A stretch of 64,000 bases of DNA. Source: Gammaproteobacteria bacterium HGW-Gammaproteobacteria-15 (GTDB lineage Bacteria > Pseudomonadota > Gammaproteobacteria > Enterobacterales > Alteromonadaceae). The notes beneath the pieces were generated by a model. It ran no database searches. It saw only the letters and a list, made by a program, of their open reading frames with translations, and was not told the DNA's origin. The stretch is taken from the NCBI GenBank assembly GCA_002840125.1, contig PGZF01000001.1, positions 1,059,237-1,123,236 of the forward strand, written 5' to 3'. Of this stretch, positions 47,827 to 59,851 are shown one piece after another (position 1 is the stretch's first letter; every line of letters starts with the position of its first letter). A program made the translations under genes and the position numbers.

Positions 47827-49887
47827 TCAGAAACTAACCGCCATTTCGTCCAGCAAATGCCGGCTGGTGCTGCTCTGGCGCAGTTGCCACAGCAGATAAC
47901 GAATATCCAGATGCACAGCCCGGCTGCGCTTGGCATCATAGTGCCAGTTGGCCAGCTGGTTTTCTGCTACACCGGAAAACATCAGGCCTACCAGCTCGCC
48001 CCGTGCATTAAAGGTTGGCGCACTGCTACCACGCCCACAGGTGTCAATAGTGCTCAGAAAGTTAACCGGTAATGGCGTTTCGCTGGTGGCCAGTGCACTG
48101 GCTTGTGGCTGGGCAGCCATGCCCTGCACTGTGCTAAACGGCTGATACCATACCGCATCAACCGGCTGATAGCCTTTAACCTGGCCAAAGCTTAGCCGCA
48201 AAGTGCCGTTGGCGTCAGCATAGGCCAGTTGGCCGTTTGCTTCGGCATAGGCCATATGTATTTCCATCATCAAGGGTCGTATCTGTGCCAACTGGCTGGC
48301 CAGTTCAAACCGCTGCTGATCCAGTTCTACCCCAACTTTATGCATGGCAACAGCAAAACTGAGCAGGGTATCGCGGCTTTTTTCAAACTGTTTTGCACTG
48401 CGGTCCAGCCATAAACTGCGTTGTTCAGCGTCGCGCAGGCTGGTGCCACGATACATAGTTTCAAGTTTGTGCCGCACAATCTCCTGGTTAAAACCATCAC
48501 CCAGCGCAAAATAATGATCTAAAGCGCCAATGCGGGCAGCCGGAGGTAAACTGGCATACTGACGCAGAAAGTGTAACGCCAGCTCCAAATCTACACGCAC
48601 ATCAAACTGCTCCGGCATGTCGCTGATCAATTGCTGCAACTGCGCCATTTCGGCAGCGACCTGTTGCTGCTCAGTGCTGTTTTGCGTCTGCTCTCTTGCC
48701 AATGCCACTTTGTACAAACGCCTGGCCAGAGTAGGTAACTGGGCGCGGCTAAGATAGGTTAGTACCAGATCACGCTGTGCCATAATTTGCTGCTGTGCGC
48801 TAAGTTGCTTCAGCCGTGCAAGCCGCGGCTGATACAGCTGCTGGCGTACCGGGCTACCGGCAATCCAGGCTTTTAGCTGTTGGGTTGCCGTGTCTTTTCT
48901 TTGCTGCAAACTACTTTGCTGGTAACGCGCAATCATGTTTTGCTCTTCAAGCAGGCTTTGCTGCAAAGAGCGGACTAAATCCTGGTATTGTCTGGCACGG
49001 GCAGAGCCCGGCGGCGCCAGTTGCGTAATAAGCGCTAATGCCTGCTGACGATACTGCACCGACTGCGGGTAATATTGCTCAAATAAAAAGCGTACTTCAT
49101 CGGCGCTGGCATAGCGCGAACTTTGCTGTGGAAAGGCTGCCGCCATTACCGTGTCGCCCTCGGTAATACCTGTTGCCGACAAGGTTAAATGTGCTGCAGG
49201 TTTAAAGGCGGTTTTGTCTGCGGTATAAGCGCGTAAAAAAACGTAATCGGCCTGATAACGTGGCCAGCCCCAGTTTGGCGCCTGCTCAGCTGATACTGCT
49301 GATAACGGTAAATGTACCAGGCGCAGCTCGGCAACCGGCTCAGATTTAACCAGATAATATTCCAGGCCATCATGCTGGCTGGTCACTTCACACAGGTAGT
49401 TGCTGCGTTGCTGACACTCATCGACCATTTTCTGGCTCAGACGCTGTAGTGCTATGGCCCGCTCACTGGCACTGGCACTGGCATCAAGCTGACGGTTTAG
49501 CTGTACAGTTACGTTTTGTACCTGCTGGATCAGCAAAGCCCTGACACCCGGCAACGGTATTTCGTCTGCTGTGTTGGCAGCAGAAAACTCCTGCTGTGGT
49601 GTGCTAAAGCCAATGTGCTGCAGGCTATTGGCCACACAGGCGTAATTGGTCAATAGTAAGCCCGACGCCGACACAAAGGCAGCGCTGCAGTTATTTAACC
49701 GTACCACAGCATTTAACGGCAAGGCACTGAAAGCGTCAGCCTGCTGCTGCGCTGTCAGCAGGCCTTGCGCAACCAGCCGCTGTTTTAACTCAGGTAGCTG
49801 CTGTGGTTGCCACAAGCCTTCGTCAGCTGCAGCAGCGCTACAACACAGTGTTAGCAACACAGCGATATAGCGATAAAATTTTCTCAT
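47827..49887 (-). CDS. S46-family peptidase homologue, probably inactive
   Basis: A 686-residue secreted protein (signal peptide cleaved about SAAAA, residue 20) with the fold of dipeptidyl-peptidases DPP7/DPP11. The family's Asp region (RYQADYVFLRAYTADKTAF) and Ser loop (CGRGSSAPTFNARGELVGL) are present, but the catalytic histidine motif TNHHC is TNYACV at about 80-85, so no His is there. The Ser loop also deviates from GGNSGSP. A catalytic role is unlikely; a binding or chaperone-like role is possible. No nearby partner peptidase. Confidence 0.85.
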   Translation of the reverse strand: MRKFYRYIAVLLTLCCSAAAADEGLWQPQQLPELKQRLVAQGLLTAQQQADAFSALPLNAVVRLNNCSAAFVSASGLLLTNYACVANSLQHIGFSTPQQEFSAANTADEIPLPGVRALLIQQVQNVTVQLNRQLDASASASERAIALQRLSQKMVDECQQRSNYLCEVTSQHDGLEYYLVKSEPVAELRLVHLPLSAVSAEQAPNWGWPRYQADYVFLRAYTADKTAFKPAAHLTLSATGITEGDTVMAAAFPQQSSRYASADEVRFLFEQYYPQSVQYRQQALALITQLAPPGSARARQYQDLVRSLQQSLLEEQNMIARYQQSSLQQRKDTATQQLKAWIAGSPVRQQLYQPRLARLKQLSAQQQIMAQRDLVLTYLSRAQLPTLARRLYKVALAREQTQNSTEQQQVAAEMAQLQQLISDMPEQFDVRVDLELALHFLRQYASLPPAARIGALDHYFALGDGFNQEIVRHKLETMYRGTSLRDAEQRSLWLDRSAKQFEKSRDTLLSFAVAMHKVGVELDQQRFELASQLAQIRPLMMEIHMAYAEANGQLAYADANGTLRLSFGQVKGYQPVDAVWYQPFSTVQGMAAQPQASALATSETPLPVNFLSTIDTCGRGSSAPTFNARGELVGLMFSGVAENQLANWHYDAKRSRAVHLDIRYLLWQLRQSSTSRHLLDEMAVSF

Positions 49888-50076
49888 ATAGGAACATCTG
49901 TAAGCTTCAACGGCGCTACGCTATCATATTCCGCCCGCTGCTAAGCCAAGCTTGCGGTAAAGTGCACAAATATGCGGTAACCGACAAGTGATAAAGCGCT
50001 GAAATTCACTGCTACTGTACTTGACCTATCGCCCGATGGCCGCATAATACACGCTGCTAAATTGACTGGAAAAATT

Positions 50077-50565
50077 ATGGAAAATTTTATTGAAAGACTG
50101 ATGTATGCATCGCGCTGGATTATGGCACCTATTTATCTGGGTTTAAGCCTGGCGTTGCTAGCTCTTGGCATTAAATTTTTTCAGGAAGTGTTTCATATAG
50201 TGCCGATCATTTTCAGCATGAAAGAAGTAGAACTGATTCTGGTGGTACTGTCATTAATTGATATAGCGCTGGTCGGTGGCCTGATCGTTATGGTGATGTT
50301 TTCCGGTTATGAAAACTTTGTCTCACGGCTGGATCTGGAAGGTAACGATGACAAACTCAGCTGGCTGGGCAAGCTGGATTCCGGCTCGCTGAAAAATAAA
50401 GTGGCGGCCTCTATTGTTGCGATTTCCTCTATTCATCTGTTAAAGGTATTTATGAATACCGAAACCATCGCTAACGATAAAATTCAGTGGTATTTGCTGA
50501 TGCATATCACTTTTGTGTTATCCGCTTTTGCCATGGGATATCTGGACAAAGTACTGCGCAAATAA
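50077..50565 (+). CDS. yqhA: YqhA/UPF0114 family membrane protein
   Basis: A 162-residue inner-membrane protein of about four helices, almost colinear with E. coli YqhA ([59 protein letters not shown]). Function of the family is unknown. The ATG at 50077 matches the family start; the in-frame ATG at 50062 is less likely. Confidence 0.9.
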   Translation: MENFIERLMYASRWIMAPIYLGLSLALLALGIKFFQEVFHIVPIIFSMKEVELILVVLSLIDIALVGGLIVMVMFSGYENFVSRLDLEGNDDKLSWLGKLDSGSLKNKVAASIVAISSIHLLKVFMNTETIANDKIQWYLLMHITFVLSAFAMGYLDKVLRK

Positions 50566-50650
50566 ACCAATACGCATTCAGCCTGTCTGATACACAGCCT
50601 GCTGATTTTTGCCAAGCGTATTCAGCTGTGCGAACAGGAGGGTGAGCATA

Positions 50651-53600
50651 GTGAACAGCCAATTTAACTGCTGCCGGGTGCTGCTGTATATAGTGTTGCT
50701 GTTATGCAGCCACCCTATGCTGGCATCCGGCCAGTCCGGCACCCCGCTGCTAAGCAACTTTAAACCGAAAGATTACAACGGCGGCACACAAAACTGGGCA
50801 CTGGTGCAGGATCAGCGTGGCCTTATTTATGTTGGTAACAACGTAGGTGTACTGGAATACGACGGTGCCCACTGGCGTATGATCCCCACCCGAAATAAAG
50901 CGGTGGTGCGCTCGTTGGCGCTGGCCAAAGATGGCCGTATTTATGTCGGCTCTAAAGGTGAAATCGGGTATCTCGATACCAGCCATGCCTCTGGCAGCCG
51001 TTATGTTTCGTTGCTTGACCGCATTGCGCCCGAACAGCGCAATTTTCAGGATGTGCGGCAAACCTTCGCCACAGACGATGGCGTCTACTTCGTCAGCCGC
51101 AATTATATTTTTCTGCTGACACCGCAACACGTCAGGGTGTGGAGCAGCAACAGCGCCTTTCTCAAAGCATTCTGGCTGAATAACCGTCTGATCGTGCGTG
51201 AAGAAGGCACCGGCCTGCTGGAGCTGAAACAAGGCGACTTTACCCTGCTGCCCGGCTCTGAACACTTTGCCACTACCAGCGTGTTTATGCTGGAAAGCTA
51301 TGACGACAACACCCTGCTGGCCGGTAGCCGCGAAGATGGCCTGTTTTTGCTGGACAGCAGCGGCGTCAGACGCTGGCAAACTGAAATAGACCATGTCTTA
51401 CCACAAGCCCTGCTATACAGCGGTATTAAATTAACCAATGGCGACTTTGCTCTGGGTACAACCCAGAACGGTTTGTATATTCTTACGGCAAATGGCCGGT
51501 TAAAAAGCCACATTACCAAACAGTTTGGTCTGGTCGATCAAAATATCAGGGCACTGTATCAGGATCATCAGCAAGGCTTGTGGCTGGCGCTGGACCATGG
51601 CCTGAGCAGAATTGATTTATCCTCTGCCCTGTCGTACTACAACAACGCCAGTGGCTTGTACGGCAATGTGCTGTCGCTATATCAGCACAACGAGGTGCTG
51701 TATGCCGGTACCAGCCTGGGTTTATACCGTCGTAACAGCCAGAATCAGTTTGAAGCCATCAGCGAAGTACAAAAGCAAACCTGGGATTTTCTCACTTTTG
51801 AGCAGCAGTTACTTATTGCCAACAGTAACGGCGTTTATGCATTGCGCCAGCAGGACATCACGCTGGTACGCCCATCAGAGCTGGCCAGCAAAGTGCTTTA
51901 TCAGTCGGTGCAAAACCCACAGCGGGTTTTTGTAGGCTTACAGGATGGCCTGGCCAGTATGCGCTACGAGCAGGGTAAGTGGCATGACGAGGGCCGCGTG
52001 CCCGGCGTGAGCGGCAATCTGAACAGCATATATGAAACTGCCGATGGCAATTTATGGCTGGGTACACTGGCACATGGTATTTACCGTATTAACCTGCCGC
52101 AAAACTGGCAGGGTGGCAGCTCAGTACCCCTGGTAGTAAAACGCTTCAATAAAACGGCTGGTCTGCCCAGTGTAAACCGCAACTCAGTACATTGGTACCA
52201 GCAACAATTGCTGTTTGCCACTGTCAGTGGTTTCTACCGTTTTGACAGCCAAAGCGAGCAATTTATTGCTGACAAGATGCTGGGCGCCGCTTTTGCGGAT
52301 ACCCAACCCTGGGTACGTTATCCGCAGATAGATCAGCACGACAACCTCTGGCTGCTGACATGGGACAACATTACCGGCAGCCGCCAGGCAGGGGTATTAT
52401 TTGCCGACGATAATGGCTTATACCGCTGGCAGGCTTCCTCACTGCTGCCCTTGCAGGATATTCCGCTTGATACGCTGCTGATCGATCAACAAAATGTGGT
52501 GTGGTTTGGTGGTGCTGAGGGTATTTTCCGTTTTGCCATCACCGAACACCGCAACCTGCCGCCGCGGCTGCCGTTAGTGCGGCAACTCAGAACACTGGAC
52601 GGCAATATTTTCTACAGTGGTGGCGCCCTGCCTGCCAGGCTGAAACTGGACGCTGCCAGCACCGGGCTGCGTTTTGAATACGCCAGCCCCAACTTTAGCC
52701 ACTTATTTTTGCCGCAGTTTCAGGTGAAATTGCAAGGCCACGATAAAAACTGGTCCGGTTGGAGTAACGAGCTGTACCGTGATTACACCAACCTGCCCGC
52801 CGGTGATTACCAGTTTATGGTGCGCAGTCTGGATTATCAGGGTAATTTACAGCTGTCGGCACCACTGAATATTAATATTGCCCACCCCTGGTACGCCAGC
52901 CCGCTGGCCTGGTTGCTGTACACGCTGCTGGCTGCGGCTGTGGTGTACCTGCTGCTGAAATGGCGAACCCACCAACTCACGGCAGAAAAACAACAACTTA
53001 CTACCTTAATAGAGCAACGTACGCTGCACCTGCAACACACCATGCAGCAATTACAGCAAGCCAAACACACCGCAGAGTCGGCTACTGCAGCTAAAAGCGA
53101 GTTTCTCGCCAATATGAGCCATGAACTGCGTACACCGCTAAATGCCGTGCTCGGCTTTGCTGAACTGGCGCAGCACAGCCTGGATGCTAAAACACAGCAG
53201 AGCTATCTGGCTAAGATCCGCGCTTCCGGAAAAATTTTATTAAGTATTATCAATGACATTTTAGATTTTTCCAAAATAGAAGCCGGTAAACTGGAGCTGG
53301 AGCAAGCGCCGTTTCATCTGCAACAAACCATTTTGCAGGTTACCGATATGTTCAGCGCCCAGTTGCAGCAGAAGTGGCTGAGTTTCTCACTGGAACTGGA
53401 CAACACCATCCCGCCGGTACTGAACGGCGATGCGCTACGGCTAAGCCAGGTGTTAATTAACTTACTCAGTAACGCCATTAAATTTACCGAACGTGGCAGT
53501 GTCAGCCTGACAGTAAGCCCGATAGGCAGTGCCGATAATTGTCTGTTGCAATTTACTGTTACCGACACCGGTATTGGCATTAGCGAAGTACAGCAGGCCC

Positions 53601-54199
53601 GCTTATTTACTGCATTTAGCCAGGCCGATAGTTCTATCAGCCGTAAATACGGTGGCACCGGCCTGGGCCTGACGATTTGTCAGCGGCTGCTCGCACTGAT
53701 GGGCAGTAAACTTAATGTTCAAAGCAGCGAAGGCCAGGGCAGCAGCTTTAGCTTTGTGGTGCAGTTTACAGCTGCCAGTGCCGATAGCCTGGAAACTGCA
53801 GCACCGTCGCCGCTACAACTGGCGAACGACAAAACATTTCAGCACACAGTGCTGCTGGTTGAGGACAATTACTTTAACCAGGCGCTGGCACAAATTATTT
53901 TGCAAAAACTCGGCCATAAAGTCATTAGCGCCAATAATGGCGAGCAGGCGTTACAGAGTGCGACGCAACACCCCATCAGCTTAGTGTTAATGGATATAGA
54001 AATGCCGGGGCTTAACGGCTACGACACTGCACGCCAGCTGCGCCAATACAGCAACTTTGCACAAACCCCGATTATCGCCATGACAGCGCATCACTCTGAA
54101 CATGTACGCCAGCAATGCCTGCAAGCCGGCATGAATGACATGCTAACTAAACCGATAGACGCTACTATGCTGGCTAAACTGCTGGAACAATGGCGTTAG
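50651..54199 (+). CDS. hybrid histidine kinase with periplasmic two-component propeller
   Basis: A very large membrane sensor (about 1182 residues). Signal peptide (residues 1-27), two seven-bladed Reg_prop-like propellers (about 35-660; repeats such as [51 protein letters not shown]), Y_Y_Y immunoglobulin-like domain (about 680-755), one helix (about 765-787), HisKA box [24 protein letters not shown] split by me as [14 protein letters not shown] and [10 protein letters not shown] (about 818-841), HATPase with DTGIGI and GGTGLGLTI, and a C-terminal receiver ([26 protein letters not shown]). Architecture resembles Bacteroides-type sugar sensors but lacks an AraC output. GTG start with AGGAGG upstream. 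Confidence 0.9.
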   Translation: MNSQFNCCRVLLYIVLLLCSHPMLASGQSGTPLLSNFKPKDYNGGTQNWALVQDQRGLIYVGNNVGVLEYDGAHWRMIPTRNKAVVRSLALAKDGRIYVGSKGEIGYLDTSHASGSRYVSLLDRIAPEQRNFQDVRQTFATDDGVYFVSRNYIFLLTPQHVRVWSSNSAFLKAFWLNNRLIVREEGTGLLELKQGDFTLLPGSEHFATTSVFMLESYDDNTLLAGSREDGLFLLDSSGVRRWQTEIDHVLPQALLYSGIKLTNGDFALGTTQNGLYILTANGRLKSHITKQFGLVDQNIRALYQDHQQGLWLALDHGLSRIDLSSALSYYNNASGLYGNVLSLYQHNEVLYAGTSLGLYRRNSQNQFEAISEVQKQTWDFLTFEQQLLIANSNGVYALRQQDITLVRPSELASKVLYQSVQNPQRVFVGLQDGLASMRYEQGKWHDEGRVPGVSGNLNSIYETADGNLWLGTLAHGIYRINLPQNWQGGSSVPLVVKRFNKTAGLPSVNRNSVHWYQQQLLFATVSGFYRFDSQSEQFIADKMLGAAFADTQPWVRYPQIDQHDNLWLLTWDNITGSRQAGVLFADDNGLYRWQASSLLPLQDIPLDTLLIDQQNVVWFGGAEGIFRFAITEHRNLPPRLPLVRQLRTLDGNIFYSGGALPARLKLDAASTGLRFEYASPNFSHLFLPQFQVKLQGHDKNWSGWSNELYRDYTNLPAGDYQFMVRSLDYQGNLQLSAPLNINIAHPWYASPLAWLLYTLLAAAVVYLLLKWRTHQLTAEKQQLTTLIEQRTLHLQHTMQQLQQAKHTAESATAAKSEFLANMSHELRTPLNAVLGFAELAQHSLDAKTQQSYLAKIRASGKILLSIINDILDFSKIEAGKLELEQAPFHLQQTILQVTDMFSAQLQQKWLSFSLELDNTIPPVLNGDALRLSQVLINLLSNAIKFTERGSVSLTVSPIGSADNCLLQFTVTDTGIGISEVQQARLFTAFSQADSSISRKYGGTGLGLTICQRLLALMGSKLNVQSSEGQGSSFSFVVQFTAASADSLETAAPSPLQLANDKTFQHTVLLVEDNYFNQALAQIILQKLGHKVISANNGEQALQSATQHPISLVLMDIEMPGLNGYDTARQLRQYSNFAQTPIIAMTAHHSEHVRQQCLQAGMNDMLTKPIDATMLAKLLEQWR

Positions 54200-54984
54200 C
54201 CAGCCGGTTGCATTGTGCTGACGGCTGGCGTGTCGTTGCAATAAAACCGGTTTGGCAGTTCCTGGTTAAGCTGCAGCAGGTATTTTAACTGCAGTTGCTC
54301 GTACCAGTTATCCAACAATACGCTGAGTAACGCCTGATCAAAACGACGCTGCAATACCGGATCACGAAAAGCCGCCCGGTATAATGTTGAGCCAAACAGT
54401 TCATGAATAACTGCCGGCAGTGCACGCTTTGATTGTTGTTGATGGTAGGTAAAGATGTTGCGGTCCAGCACTATTGCTTTAACGCGGCCGCTAAACAACA
54501 TTTCAACCTGAGCCTGCTGATCCACCGTTTCCAGATAGCCCGGCTGTAACGCCATTGCATCGCGGTAATCAGCGCCAAGCACCACCGTCGCCCCCTGAAA
54601 CGCAACGGTTGTCAGCAGCGCCAGATCGGCAGGATGTTGCAGGGTTAACTCGTCGCTTTGCCGCGCCACCACCACGTTCTGATAGCGAATATAAGGCTGG
54701 GAGAAAAATAATCCGGGCTCATCCGGCTCATTAGGTTGCAAGCTGGCAATATCACCAAAGCCACGTTCCAGCTGACTGCGAATGCGGGAGTTGGGTAAAA
54801 AAGTAAACTCTGCTTCATAGCCCATGCGCCTGACTACTTCACGCAGCAGCTCAATTTCGTAACCGCTGACAGTGTCCAGTTTAATATAAGGCGGTTTATG
54901 TTGCCCCACCAACACGGTAAGCGGAGCGGCCCACACAGACTGACATACCAGCAGGCAAGCTACTATCCATCCTTTTCCGACCAT
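54196..54984 (-). CDS. periplasmic solute-binding protein, SBP_bac_3 type
   Basis: A 262-residue secreted protein (signal cleaved about VWAAP, residue 19) with a family 3 extracellular binding domain (about 20-245; [32 protein letters not shown], then [17 protein letters not shown]). Homologues bind amino acids or similar, but no permease or ATPase is adjacent. It is convergent with the hybrid kinase by a four-base overlap; a ligand-sensing link is only a guess. Confidence 0.85.
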   Translation of the reverse strand: MVGKGWIVACLLVCQSVWAAPLTVLVGQHKPPYIKLDTVSGYEIELLREVVRRMGYEAEFTFLPNSRIRSQLERGFGDIASLQPNEPDEPGLFFSQPYIRYQNVVVARQSDELTLQHPADLALLTTVAFQGATVVLGADYRDAMALQPGYLETVDQQAQVEMLFSGRVKAIVLDRNIFTYHQQQSKRALPAVIHELFGSTLYRAAFRDPVLQRRFDQALLSVLLDNWYEQLQLKYLLQLNQELPNRFYCNDTPAVSTMQPAG

Positions 54985-55123
54985 ATATACTCCGCCATAC
55001 TTTTTATTAAGCTTAGACGGTTTTACCTGACAGCGCGGAGCAAATGCAAGCTATTTACTATAGCAGGAACAACAATGTTCTATGTTATAACAAGCACTTA
55101 GCCGTATTCTTACTGCATGCTGG

Positions 55124-57745
55124 CTAGCGCAGGTTAGGCGCCAGCCAGCTTTGCGCCTGTTCAGGGCTCCAGCCTTTTTTCGCTGCATAGTCGTTAAGCT
55201 GATCGACATCGATTTTGCTGACGGCAAAATACTTGCTGTCGGGGTGGCCAAAATACCAGCCGCTTACCGCGGCGCCTGGCCACATGGCGTAGCTTTCGGT
55301 CAGCACTATGCCGGTTTGCGCTGCTACATCCAGCAGCTGCCATAAGCTGCCTTTTTCGGTGTGCTCCGGGCAGGCCGGGTAACCGGGTGCCGGGCGTATC
55401 CCCTGATACATCTCACGAATAAGCTGCTCGTTATCAAGCTGCTCATCGGCGGCATAGCCCCAATACTCACGCCGCACTTTTAAATGCAGGTATTCGGCTA
55501 AAGCTTCCGCTAAGCGGTCGGCCAGCGCTTTTACCATTATGCTGTTGTAATCATCGTGGTCGGCGGCAAACCTGGCGGCCAACTCATCGGCACCAAAGCC
55601 GGTGCTCACCGCAAAACCGCCGATATAATCTTTTACACCACTATCAACCGGGGCGATAAAATCAGCCAGGCTGCAATTTGGCGCGTTGTTACGCAGTTGC
55701 AGTTGCTGGCGCAGGTTATATAAACGGGCTTTTTCGACCTGTCGCGATTCATCGGTATACACCACGATATCTTCACCATCACTATTGGCCGGGAACAAGC
55801 CAAACACCGCTTTGCCTTTGACATGGCCGTCGTTAATCATGCTATCGAGCATGGCATTGGCATCTTTAAACAGCTTGCGCGCTTCTATACCCACTTCAGC
55901 ATGGTTTAGTATCGCCGGGTATTTACCGGATAACTGCCAGGTTAAAAAGAACGGCGTCCAGTCGATATACTCACGCAACAGGTTTAAATCGACATCCGGC
56001 CATAAGTGCACACCAGGCTGTTTTGGCGCCGGCGCGACCTTCGTTAAATCCAGCTGAAATTTATTCGCTTTCGCCTCAGCAAAACTAAGCAGCTTTTCAC
56101 CGGGCCGGCTACGGGCATGTTGCTCGCGTGCCACTACATATTCGTTTTTAATCCGCGTTAAATAATCATCTTTGCTGTCGGGGGTAATAAGTGCCTGCAC
56201 CACCGACACACTGCGTGAAGCGTTGGGCACATACACTACGCCGTTGGCATAATTCGGCTCTATTTTTACCGCGGTATGCGCTTTAGAGGTGGTAGCGCCA
56301 CCAATTAACAGCGGCTGGCTAAAGCCCAAACGCGTCATCTCTTTGGCCACATGCACCATTTCATCTAAGGAAGGCGTAATCAGGCCGGATAAGCCAATCA
56401 CATCGACATCGCGCTCTTTGGCTACGCGTAATAGCTCAGCACAGGGCACCATGACGCCCAAATCAATGACTTCAAAGTTATTACATTGCAGCACCACACC
56501 AACAATATTTTTGCCGATATCATGCACATCGCCTTTTACCGTGGCCAGCAGTACTTTGCCCTGCGCGCGGCCACCTTCTTTTTCCAGCTCAATAAAGGGC
56601 TGTAAATACGCCACGGCTTTTTTCATTACCCGCGCCGATTTAACCACCTGCGGCAAAAACATCTTGCCCTCGCCGAACAGATCCCCCACTACATTCATGC
56701 CGTCCATCAGCGGCCCTTCAATCACGTGCAGTGGTTTTTCCGCGAGCTGACGCGCTTCTTCGGTGTCGATATCAATAAAGTCGGTAATGCCTTTTACCAG
56801 CGCATGCTCTAAGCGTTTGTTCACCGGCAGGCTGCGCCAGGCATCGTCAACCTTTTCCGCTACGCTGCCATCGCCTTTAAACTGCGCCGCTATCTCCAGC
56901 AAACGCTCAGTGGCATCATCACGCCGGTTCAGAATAACGTCTTCTACCCGCTCCTTTAACAGCGGCGGAATATCGTCATACACGGTAAGCTGGCCGGCGT
57001 TAACTATGCCCATATCCATACCGGCGCCAATGGCGTGGTATAGAAATACTGAGTGGATAGCCTCACGCACCGCATCATTGCCGCGAAATGAGAATGACAC
57101 ATTGGATACACCACCGGAGATTTTCGCATACGGGCATAAACGTTTGATCTCGCGGGTGGCTTCAATAAAGTCGACCGCGTAGTTGTTATGCTCTTCAATG
57201 CCGGTGGCCACGGCAAAGATATTCGGGTCAAAAATAATATCTTGTGGCGGAAAGCCGATTTGTTCGGTCAAAATTTTATAAGCACGCTGGCATATCTCGA
57301 CTTTACGCGCCTTAGTATCGGCCTGACCTTGCTCATCAAACGCCATCACCACCACTGCCGCACCGTAGCGGCGTAGTAACCCGGCCTGGTGTAAAAATGG
57401 CGCCTCCCCCTCTTTGAGCGAAATAGAGTTCACCACCGCCTTGCCCTGAATGCATTTTAACGCGGCTTCGATAACTTCCCATTTCGACGAGTCGACCATC
57501 ACCGGCACCCGCGAAATATCCGGCTCTGAGGCTAACAGCTGCAGGTAACGCACCATGGCCGCCTTGCTGTCGAGCATGGCCTCATCCATATTGATATCGA
57601 TGATCTGAGCGCCGCTTTCTACCTGCTGGCGTGCCACATCAAGCGCCGCCTCATAGTCGCCGTTTAAAATCAGCTTTTTAAATCTGGCGGAGCCGGTAAC
57701 ATTGGTCCGCTCGCCAACGTTGATAAATCTGGCCTGTTGTCGCAT
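55124..57745 (-). CDS. metH: methionine synthase MetH, C-terminal part (folate, B12 and AdoMet domains)
   Basis: An 873-residue protein covering MetH domains 2-4. Pterin-binding domain (about 1-290; [28 protein letters not shown]), B12 cap (about 300-390), B12-binding Rossmann domain with the DxHxxG motif in [13 protein letters not shown] (about 405-420) and C-terminal AdoMet activation domain ([15 protein letters not shown]). The ATG at 57745 overlaps the stop of the upstream gene (TAATG), with GGAG ahead of it, so the two parts are translationally coupled. Combined length, about 1227, equals E. coli MetH. Confidence 0.9.
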   Translation of the reverse strand: MRQQARFINVGERTNVTGSARFKKLILNGDYEAALDVARQQVESGAQIIDINMDEAMLDSKAAMVRYLQLLASEPDISRVPVMVDSSKWEVIEAALKCIQGKAVVNSISLKEGEAPFLHQAGLLRRYGAAVVVMAFDEQGQADTKARKVEICQRAYKILTEQIGFPPQDIIFDPNIFAVATGIEEHNNYAVDFIEATREIKRLCPYAKISGGVSNVSFSFRGNDAVREAIHSVFLYHAIGAGMDMGIVNAGQLTVYDDIPPLLKERVEDVILNRRDDATERLLEIAAQFKGDGSVAEKVDDAWRSLPVNKRLEHALVKGITDFIDIDTEEARQLAEKPLHVIEGPLMDGMNVVGDLFGEGKMFLPQVVKSARVMKKAVAYLQPFIELEKEGGRAQGKVLLATVKGDVHDIGKNIVGVVLQCNNFEVIDLGVMVPCAELLRVAKERDVDVIGLSGLITPSLDEMVHVAKEMTRLGFSQPLLIGGATTSKAHTAVKIEPNYANGVVYVPNASRSVSVVQALITPDSKDDYLTRIKNEYVVAREQHARSRPGEKLLSFAEAKANKFQLDLTKVAPAPKQPGVHLWPDVDLNLLREYIDWTPFFLTWQLSGKYPAILNHAEVGIEARKLFKDANAMLDSMINDGHVKGKAVFGLFPANSDGEDIVVYTDESRQVEKARLYNLRQQLQLRNNAPNCSLADFIAPVDSGVKDYIGGFAVSTGFGADELAARFAADHDDYNSIMVKALADRLAEALAEYLHLKVRREYWGYAADEQLDNEQLIREMYQGIRPAPGYPACPEHTEKGSLWQLLDVAAQTGIVLTESYAMWPGAAVSGWYFGHPDSKYFAVSKIDVDQLNDYAAKKGWSPEQAQSWLAPNLR

Positions 57746-58809
57746 TACCACTCCAGAGAAAAGGCTTCAAGGCCGGCTAAATGAAAACTGTGCTCAGGCG
57801 CTTTGGGCTGGCGTGGCGGTGCAGCTTTTACCGCCTCTGCTATGGCTTTAATATGTTCCGGCGTAGTGCCGCAGCAACCGCCGACAATATTTAAAAAGCC
57901 CTGTTTGGCCCAATCGCTAATTTCAGCGGCCATCTCGGTAGCGCCTAAATCGTATTCGCCAAATTCATTTGGCAGGCCGGCATTAGGGTGCACCGACACA
58001 TAAGCCTCAGACACACCAGACAGCGTTTCGACATAAGGCCGCAGTAAATCCGGGCCCAGGGCGCAGTTCAGGCCAAAACACACCGGTTCAATATGCGCCA
58101 GGCTGTGGTAAAAGGCCTCTGTGGTTTGCCCTGATAACGTGCGGCCGGAGGCATCGGTGATAGTGCCGGAAATCATGACCGGCAGTTTAAAACCGACTTC
58201 ATCAAATACTTTTAACACGGCAAAAGCAGCCGCCTTGGCATTTAGCGTATCGAAAATAGTTTCCAGCATAATAATGTCGGCGCCACCTTCAATTAAGGCA
58301 TGGGTCGATTCGGTATAAGCATCCACTAACTCATCAAAACTGACATTACGAAAACCGGGATCATTCACATCGGGTGATATCGACGCTGTGCGGTTAGTTG
58401 GCCCTAACACACCGGCAACAAAGCGCGGCTTGTGTGGCTCAAGTGCGGTGATTTCATCGCAGACTTTACGCGCCAGTGCTGCCGACTCACGGTTAATCCG
58501 TGCTGACAAGGCTTCCATCTGATAATCCGCCATGGCAATGCGGGTGGCATTAAAGCTGTTGGTTTCAACAATATCGGCACCGGCCAACAGGTACTGGCGG
58601 TGAATATCGGCAATTAAATCCGGCTGGCTTAATACCAGCAAATCGTTATTGCCTTTTACATCGCAGGGCCAGTTGGCAAATTCGCTGCCTCGATACCCGG
58701 CCTCGTCCAGACGGTGCTGCTGGATCATGGTGCCCATAGCGCCATCGAGAATAAAAATACGCTGTGAAAGCAACTGACGAAAATGGTCAGGCGTTAGTCT
58801 TGCAGTCAT
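57745..58809 (-). CDS. metH: methionine synthase MetH, N-terminal part (homocysteine methyltransferase domain)
   Basis: A 354-residue homocysteine-binding (S-methyltransferase) barrel. It starts [16 protein letters not shown] and carries zinc-binding cysteines in FGLNCALGP and [12 protein letters not shown]. It ends at [11 protein letters not shown], exactly where fused MetH would enter the pterin domain. The stop overlaps the next start by one base. So the fission is at the natural domain boundary, with both reading frames intact; it should function with its partner as MetH. Confidence 0.9.
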   Translation of the reverse strand: MTARLTPDHFRQLLSQRIFILDGAMGTMIQQHRLDEAGYRGSEFANWPCDVKGNNDLLVLSQPDLIADIHRQYLLAGADIVETNSFNATRIAMADYQMEALSARINRESAALARKVCDEITALEPHKPRFVAGVLGPTNRTASISPDVNDPGFRNVSFDELVDAYTESTHALIEGGADIIMLETIFDTLNAKAAAFAVLKVFDEVGFKLPVMISGTITDASGRTLSGQTTEAFYHSLAHIEPVCFGLNCALGPDLLRPYVETLSGVSEAYVSVHPNAGLPNEFGEYDLGATEMAAEISDWAKQGFLNIVGGCCGTTPEHIKAIAEAVKAAPPRQPKAPEHSFHLAGLEAFSLEW

Positions 58810-58868
58810 AAAATGCTCGTTGTAATTCTAAGTAGCTTAAACCCTGAGTAGCTTGAGCCCAAAGCAGC

Positions 58869-59795
58869 TTAAGCGCTGTGGCCAATTTGGCTGAGTTCAA
58901 ACGGCGTGGCCTGATAAACATAATAGTTCAGCCAGTTGCTGAACAGTAAAAAGGCATGACTTTGCCACAGCTTTTGCGGCCCCTGCAAGGGGTCATTGTG
59001 GCGGTAATAATTTTCCGGCAGCTTGGCTGACACACCAGCGGCTAAGTCGCGCTGATACTCTTCGTCCAGCGTGGTGAGATCGTATTCCGGATGGCCGGTA
59101 ACAAACACCCGGCTGCCACTGCTGTTCTGCAATAAATAAGCGCCGGTGACATCAGCTTCGGCCAGTATATGTAAGTCATCATGCTGCTGATATTTTTGTT
59201 TCGGTACCTGGGCATAACGCGAGTGCGGCACTAAAAACTCATCATCAAAACCGCGCACCAGTGGGCACAGCGGCTGGGTTACCTGCTGCCAGTACACGCC
59301 GGATAATTTTTCACCGCGGATTTCACGCTGTAAACCATAGTACTGATACAAGGCTGCATGCGCCGCCCAGCATAAAAATAAGGTGGAGGTAACATTATTA
59401 TCGGCCCAGCGCAAAATATCGCTAAACTGGGCCCAGTAGGTGACATCTTCATAATCCACCAACCCCAGCGGCGCGCCGGTAATAATTAAACCATCGTACT
59501 TTTGCTGCTGTACTTCAGAGAAATAGCGGTAAAAGCAGTTTAAATGGCTTGGCGGCGTGTTTTTACTGACATGATCGTCAATGCGCAGCAAATCCACGTC
59601 CACCTGTAGCGGACTGTTGGCCAGTAAGCGCAGCAACTGAATTTCGGTGGCTATTTTATTCGGCATTAAATTTAAAATAGCAATTTTCAACGGCCGGATA
59701 TCCTGCGACTGCGCCCGGCTTTCGGTCATTACAAACACATTTTCTGCCGACAAGGCTTCTACCGCCGGCAACTGATCGATCACTTTAATAGGCAT
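58869..59795 (-). CDS. metA: homoserine O-succinyltransferase MetA
   Basis: Commits homoserine to methionine synthesis. 308 residues colinear with E. coli MetA, including RPLKIAILNLMPNKI, LLRIDDHVSKNTPPSHLN, GLIITGAPLGLVDYEDV, the active-site Cys in TLFLCWAAHAAL (about 142) and the His/Glu in TGHPEYD. The ATG at 59795 fits the family start MPIKV. Together with the neighbouring metH pair, and with a MetJ-like operator upstream, it forms a methionine locus. Acetyl versus succinyl donor cannot be fixed by eye. Confidence 0.93.
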   Translation of the reverse strand: MPIKVIDQLPAVEALSAENVFVMTESRAQSQDIRPLKIAILNLMPNKIATEIQLLRLLANSPLQVDVDLLRIDDHVSKNTPPSHLNCFYRYFSEVQQQKYDGLIITGAPLGLVDYEDVTYWAQFSDILRWADNNVTSTLFLCWAAHAALYQYYGLQREIRGEKLSGVYWQQVTQPLCPLVRGFDDEFLVPHSRYAQVPKQKYQQHDDLHILAEADVTGAYLLQNSSGSRVFVTGHPEYDLTTLDEEYQRDLAAGVSAKLPENYYRHNDPLQGPQKLWQSHAFLLFSNWLNYYVYQATPFELSQIGHSA

Positions 59796-59851
59796 AGCCA
59801 CACCCGGTTAACTGACATAAGCGCTACTTTGCGCAAAAGCGGCCTTAAAGT

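Noticed and set aside
50750-51394. 214-residue antisense frame inside the hybrid kinase
   Set aside because: Shadow of the kinase frame; no start signal and no family features.
56289-57182. Antisense frames inside metH
   Set aside because: Explained by high-GC codon bias on the metH strand.
57743-57751. Frameshift in metH by sequencing error
   Set aside because: Both halves end and start cleanly at the domain boundary, with a ribosome-binding site before the second, so a real fission is more likely.
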